From positions 1-9,672 of the forward strand of contig MTMD02000009.1 in the NCBI GenBank assembly GCA_002010065.2: DNA of 9,672 bases, written 5' to 3'. Position 1 is the stretch's first letter. Every line of letters starts with the position of its first letter. The notes beneath the pieces are model-generated. The model worked only from the letters and a program-made list of their open reading frames with translations, was not told the origin of the DNA and made no database searches. Positions 6,834 through 9,672 of this stretch are shown piece by piece. Position numbers and translations under genes: made by a program. This DNA comes from Candidatus Pyrohabitans jungbluthii. Its GTDB lineage: Archaea > Hydrothermarchaeota > Hydrothermarchaeia > Hydrothermarchaeales > BMS3B.

Positions 6834-6854
6834 TTTATTTATCTGATAAATAAA
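6834..6854. promoter_or_regulatory. perfect 10+1+10 inverted repeat over the promoter of the NEW3-MinD-receiver operon
   Basis: The arms TTTATTTATC and GATAAATAAA are exact reverse complements around a single T. The right arm is itself TATA-like and is centred about 25 bases before a likely transcription start near 6875. The coding start is at 6889. A dyad on top of the TATA element fits either a repressor operator or a symmetric promoter reading both ways. It is the strongest regulatory signal I see in the window. Confidence 0.6.
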
Positions 6855-6888
6855 GAATTTCTGGCCAAAAAAGGGAGAGTGCAGTAAT

Positions 6889-8499
6889 GTGAGAGGTATG
6901 AAGCGATATATCTGTGCCGCTGTTTTATTGCTGGTGCTGATTACAGCAGGTGTGAGAGCGGAATCCAATGTCGCCCCGGTAGAGTCTGCAACCCCGCTAA
7001 AGCAGATAAAAATCTCCTCCCTTTCCGTGACACCCAAGGTAATAACCCAGAATCAGATTGTTGACTTTGCACTCGAGATTAAAAACACCGGCAATATGGC
7101 GACTGACATAGAGCCGGAGATAGAAATCTACCTGGACTCCTCGCTTGTGGAGAAGATAAACTTCACGCCTCATGTGCTGGCTGCCGGGAGCAATATGAGT
7201 CTCTTTAGGGACCATCTCGTCACTCTGGGCGTAGGGGAATATCGCGTTGTGGCAAAGGTGTATTACGACAATCGCTCTTATCACACCTCAGAAGTGGGCA
7301 CGCTGAGCATCGTAGCGGAGCACGAAAAAGTGGGGGAGGGAGATATTAAGAATGATACTCCTCACTTGAGAGTCTGGTTCTTTCCTGTGCTGATAGAGGG
7401 CAAGCCTGGGGATTCATCTGCGGTGTCTTTTGAGCTGGAGAATCCCTCAGAGAAGGAGATTCGCGACATAAAGATTAGTATAGAGGGGATTCCCAGAGGC
7501 TGGGTAACACTGCAGCCTCAGGAAGTAACAATCAGGGGCAATGAGAGCGTGGGATTAAACATTGCAATAAGCGTGCCCAACAGCGCCCTGCCTGGAGACC
7601 GCAGAGCTGTGCTCAGAGTGAAGAGCGCAAAGGAGGAGGCAATTGCCAGCTTCATATTCAGAATTAAGCCCTATCCCCTCGACTTTGAAAAGCCAGCGGT
7701 GCTCAGGAAGGTTTACCTGAATGAAAAAGAAGGCAAAGCCTTGGTGAGCGTGGAGGTTGAGAACTCAGGCGTTAGGGTGGGGAGTATAGAAATCCTAGAG
7801 GAGATTCCAAAAGAGATCGCCTCCAGTGTGGAGGAGATAAATTTTAAAACCCCTGTGGCTGTGCTTGAGGCTGACCCTCTTGTTGCGTGGCGCCTTAGCG
7901 AGGTTGATCCGTATGAGGTCTACACCCTGGAGTATGAGGTGGGAAGCATAGCGGCGAGGTACTCGCCCTACATATACTGGCCCCTGCGACAAGTGAATGT
8001 GTTTTATACCAGCGTCAGCGGTATTGAGCTTCTCCAGTTCTCAGGTGCCCTCGCTGCGTATGCGGTGCCAGGTAAGGAATCTGAGGTGAAGCTGAGGATA
8101 ACCAACCCAACCCTGGAGGCGATGAATCTCACCTTCAAATTAGTGGCACACCCTGGCTGGGAAGTTTCACCGCCAGAGATTACAAAACTGCTTCTCCCGG
8201 GGTATGCACAGGAGCTGGTTTTTACTGTGAAGCCACCCCGCGATGCGCCACCAGGAAGCTACACCATCCTCGCGAGGGCGTTTAGCGAAGACGGAGAGGT
8301 TTCACAGCCACTGACACTTATCCTGCAGGAGGAGCCAAGGAGGATAAATCTCAGGAAGTTTCTAATCCCAGCGCTGAGCCTTGGAGCGTTGCTTTTATTA
8401 GTATATACTGCCATACATATATATCGGAAGAGACGGGTTTATCGCAGGGAAGTGGTTGAGGCGGTAGGAAGGATAAAGAGCAGCATGGAGGAAGAGTAG
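6889..8499 (+). CDS. exported membrane-anchored protein with CARDB/NEW3-like beta-sandwich domains
   Basis: The 536-residue protein begins with a signal peptide (hydrophobic 7-22, likely cut after VRA-24). Outside the cell it has an Ig-like CARDB-type domain (about 38-142, LEIKNTGNMATDIEPEI), a NEW3-like domain (about 165-260: GKPGDSSAVSFELENPSEKEI, GWVTLQP, ISVPNSALPGD), a third beta-rich domain (about 270-372: VEVENSGVRVG, EILEEIPKEIASSVEEI) and a second NEW3-like domain (about 385-480: NPTLEAMNL, PGWEVSPPE, DAPPGSYTI). One membrane helix (491-512) is followed by basic KRR and a short cytoplasmic tail of about 24 residues. This is a type I surface protein, and several NxS/T sites suit archaeal N-glycosylation. 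Start: GTG 6889 has GGGAGAG about 9 bases upstream; ATG 6898 is the alternative and keeps the signal peptide. Its stop TAG shares a base with the next gene's GTG. Ligand or partner is unknown. Confidence 0.82.
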   Translation: MRGMKRYICAAVLLLVLITAGVRAESNVAPVESATPLKQIKISSLSVTPKVITQNQIVDFALEIKNTGNMATDIEPEIEIYLDSSLVEKINFTPHVLAAGSNMSLFRDHLVTLGVGEYRVVAKVYYDNRSYHTSEVGTLSIVAEHEKVGEGDIKNDTPHLRVWFFPVLIEGKPGDSSAVSFELENPSEKEIRDIKISIEGIPRGWVTLQPQEVTIRGNESVGLNIAISVPNSALPGDRRAVLRVKSAKEEAIASFIFRIKPYPLDFEKPAVLRKVYLNEKEGKALVSVEVENSGVRVGSIEILEEIPKEIASSVEEINFKTPVAVLEADPLVAWRLSEVDPYEVYTLEYEVGSIAARYSPYIYWPLRQVNVFYTSVSGIELLQFSGALAAYAVPGKESEVKLRITNPTLEAMNLTFKLVAHPGWEVSPPEITKLLLPGYAQELVFTVKPPRDAPPGSYTILARAFSEDGEVSQPLTLILQEEPRRINLRKFLIPALSLGALLLLVYTAIHIYRKRRVYRREVVEAVGRIKSSMEEE

Positions 8500-9227
8500 T
8501 GGTTGGTTCAGAAGGCAGGGGTAGAGTAATAGGGATAATATCAGCTAAGGGAGGAGTGGGCAAAACCGCAGTGTCTCTGAATCTCGCCCTCAGCCTGATG
8601 CTTGACTTTAAAAAGCGGGTGCTCGCTGTAGATGCGCACACCATATCGCCAAACCTGAGCCTCTATCTGGGAATAATTGATGTAATACCGCCAGGAATCA
8701 GCTATGCCCTTAAAGACCCATCCTTTGCAAAAGAGAGCGTTTACATCCACTCAAACACTGGTCTGCACCTGCTCGCAGGATCAATAACCAGCGTTAAAGA
8801 GGTGAATCTGAGCAACCTTAAGCAGGTGGTGGAAAACCTCCACAATGATTATGATTACATTATTGTAGACACTTCCCCCAGCCTGGGAGAAAGCCTGAGG
8901 AATATCCTCAAAGCATGCGATGAGGTGCTGCTTGTGGTAAATCCGTGGCTGCCTATAGTTATAACCAATCTGAAGGCGGTAAAAATAGCGGAGGAAATGA
9001 ACAAGCCTCTGCGGGTAGTGCTCAACAAAGTGGGAAGGGGTATGGGAGAAATGAGTGTAAAAGAAGTGGAAGACAGCCTTGGGCACAAGGTAATTGTCAC
9101 AATACCGGTGGATCTGGAAGTCTACCGCGGCGTGGAGGAGCGCAAGCCGGTGATGCTTGCCAATCCCAAATCGCCAGGGAGCGTGGCTATAAAGAAGCTT
9201 GCCAGCCTACTCGTGAGTGAGGAATGA
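8499..9227 (+). CDS. MinD/ParA-like P-loop ATPase with atypical switch I (Asp to His)
   Basis: The 242-residue protein has the deviant Walker A KGGVGKT (17-23) with its signature lysine, a switch-I segment VDAHTISPNL (44-53), Walker B/switch II IIVDTSPSLGES (121-132), NPWLPIVITN (148-157) and the base-contact VLNKVGRG (174-181). This is the MinD/ParA/Mrp superfamily, dimeric ATP switches that position proteins or plasmids. The second Asp of the usual D-x-D, which is catalytic in bacterial MinD, is His47 here (codon CAC at 8637-8639). The C-terminus ends at KKLASLLVSEE without an obvious added amphipathic membrane-targeting helix, so membrane contact may come through the upstream protein's cytoplasmic tail (inference). 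GTG at 8499 overlaps the previous stop by one base and has GGAGG inside that gene as ribosome site. The stop overlaps the receiver gene by ATGA. A plasmid ParA role is unlikely, as no ParB or parS is seen. Confidence 0.88.
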   Translation: MVGSEGRGRVIGIISAKGGVGKTAVSLNLALSLMLDFKKRVLAVDAHTISPNLSLYLGIIDVIPPGISYALKDPSFAKESVYIHSNTGLHLLAGSITSVKEVNLSNLKQVVENLHNDYDYIIVDTSPSLGESLRNILKACDEVLLVVNPWLPIVITNLKAVKIAEEMNKPLRVVLNKVGRGMGEMSVKEVEDSLGHKVIVTIPVDLEVYRGVEERKPVMLANPKSPGSVAIKKLASLLVSEE

Positions 9228-9601
9228 ATATGACGAAGATAATGGTTGTGGACGACGAGCCAGATATTCTGGCTATGGTTGAGATGATTCTCAATCGGAA
9301 GGGGTATGAGGCCATACTCGCGGAGGGCGGCGCAGAGGCTCTTGAACTTCTTAAGAAAACAAAGCCTGACCTGATACTCCTTGATCTCATGATGCCGGGC
9401 ATGGACGGCACAGAGTTTCTGCGCAGACTTCGCTCCGACGAGAATCTCAAGGATATACCTGTTATAGTGGTTAGTGTGCGCTCAACCATCGAGAAAGAAA
9501 GCCGCGAGGCAATGGAGCTAGCTGACGACTACATCACAAAACCTATAGACTTACCCACTCTCTACACTGCAATAGAAGAAATGCTAAAAGAGAAAAAATA
9601 G
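9224..9601 (+). CDS. stand-alone CheY-like response regulator receiver
   Basis: The 125-residue protein is a complete REC domain and nothing else. The acidic pocket is Asp10/Asp11 (VVDDEPD), the phosphorylation site is Asp54 (LILLDLMMPG), the switch hydroxyl is Ser84 (VVSVRS) and the conserved lysine is Lys106 (YITKPID). All residues needed for phosphotransfer are present. With no output domain it must act by protein contact, as CheY or Spo0F do. The ATG overlaps the stop of the ATPase gene (ATGA, 9224-9227), so the two are translationally coupled; a second ATG at 9230 is possible. A partner kinase is not in this operon. The only kinase-like gene seen is the GAF sensor at the far left on the other strand, and no link is shown. 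Confidence 0.93.
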   Translation: MNMTKIMVVDDEPDILAMVEMILNRKGYEAILAEGGAEALELLKKTKPDLILLDLMMPGMDGTEFLRRLRSDENLKDIPVIVVSVRSTIEKESREAMELADDYITKPIDLPTLYTAIEEMLKEKK

Positions 9602-9618
9602 GGGATGGGGTTGGGGTT
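9585..9618. terminator. convergent 3' region: U-rich terminator for glnA and G-rich spacer
   Basis: On the minus strand, just past the glnA stop, a C-rich run leads into TATTTTTTCTCTTTT (9600-9586), a plausible archaeal oligo-U terminator lying inside the 3' end of the receiver gene. On the plus strand the spacer 9601-9616 consists of three GGGG runs separated by AT and TT. No oligo-T run follows on the plus strand beyond TTTT at 9617-9620. Confidence 0.4.
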
Positions 9619-9672
9619 TTAGAGGATTTTGTAGTACCTCTGAAGCTCCCAAGGATGCACCTGCACGCGGTA
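9619..9672 (-). CDS. glnA: glutamine synthetase, C-terminal end (partial)
   Basis: Only the last 17 codons and the TAA stop (9621-9619) are in the window. They read YRVQVHPWELQRYYKIL. The Q-V-H-P-W-E core and its position at the end of the frame match the C-terminus of glutamine synthetase type I (compare the Bacillus form ending in RTQVHPWEREQY). The enzyme makes glutamine from glutamate, ammonia and ATP. Catalytic parts lie outside the window. The gene converges on the receiver gene with a 17-bp spacer. Confidence 0.8.
   Translation of the reverse strand, partial: YRVQVHPWELQRYYKIL

Noticed and set aside
6711-7037. Minus-strand frame spanning the divergent spacer
   Set aside because: It covers the signal-peptide region of the surface protein and the promoters, with no ribosome site and low-complexity content.
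8499-9227. Plasmid or chromosome partition locus (parA with parB/parS)
   Set aside because: No ParB-like gene or repeated parS-like sites are seen. The neighbours are a surface protein and a receiver, so a partition role is not supported.

Overview
The window looks like chromosomal DNA from a euryarchaeon; the exact lineage cannot be read from it. The evidence is a UPF0201 protein and a DUF1512 protein (both archaeal families), an XPD/Rad3-type iron-sulfur helicase, TATA-type promoter boxes, short or absent 5' leaders beside strong Shine-Dalgarno sites, and GTG/TTG starts. Genes are densely packed, and every gap is shorter than 300 bases. I see no tRNA, rRNA, CRISPR array, transposase or phage gene.

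Left part, all on the minus strand (1-3621). A two-gene operon, UPF0201 protein (3223-3621) then a TIM-barrel metal-dependent isomerase/endonuclease-IV-fold protein (2450-3226), overlaps by ATGA. Next come two tandem copies of an unrecognised two-helix membrane protein with a charged cytoplasmic tail (1796-2350 and 981-1529). Each copy has a similar AT-rich promoter region in front, so the whole gene-plus-promoter unit was duplicated. After them, from a TTG start at 925, runs a sensor protein (three membrane helices, coiled coil, GAF domain) that leaves the window at base 1; it is probably a histidine kinase.

Middle part (3622-6702). A 52-bp divergent promoter region serves the UPF0201 operon and, on the plus strand, a membrane-anchored DUF1512 protein (3674-4933). 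That gene meets an XPD/Rad3-family helicase on the minus strand (4936-6702) tail to tail, with two bases between stop codons.

Right part (6703-9672). A 186-bp divergent spacer holds the helicase TATA box and, for the other direction, a 10+1+10 inverted repeat of the TATA type. Then comes a tightly overlapping plus-strand operon: an exported, membrane-anchored protein with CARDB/NEW3-like beta-sandwich domains (6889-8499), a MinD/ParA-like ATPase (8499-9227) and a stand-alone CheY-like receiver (9224-9601). This is the most interesting unit: a surface protein, a positional/switch ATPase and a phospho-receiver translated as one block. The ATPase carries His where MinD-type proteins have their catalytic switch-I Asp. 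At the right edge, the last 17 codons of glutamine synthetase (glnA) enter on the minus strand, separated from the receiver gene by a 17-bp G-rich spacer.
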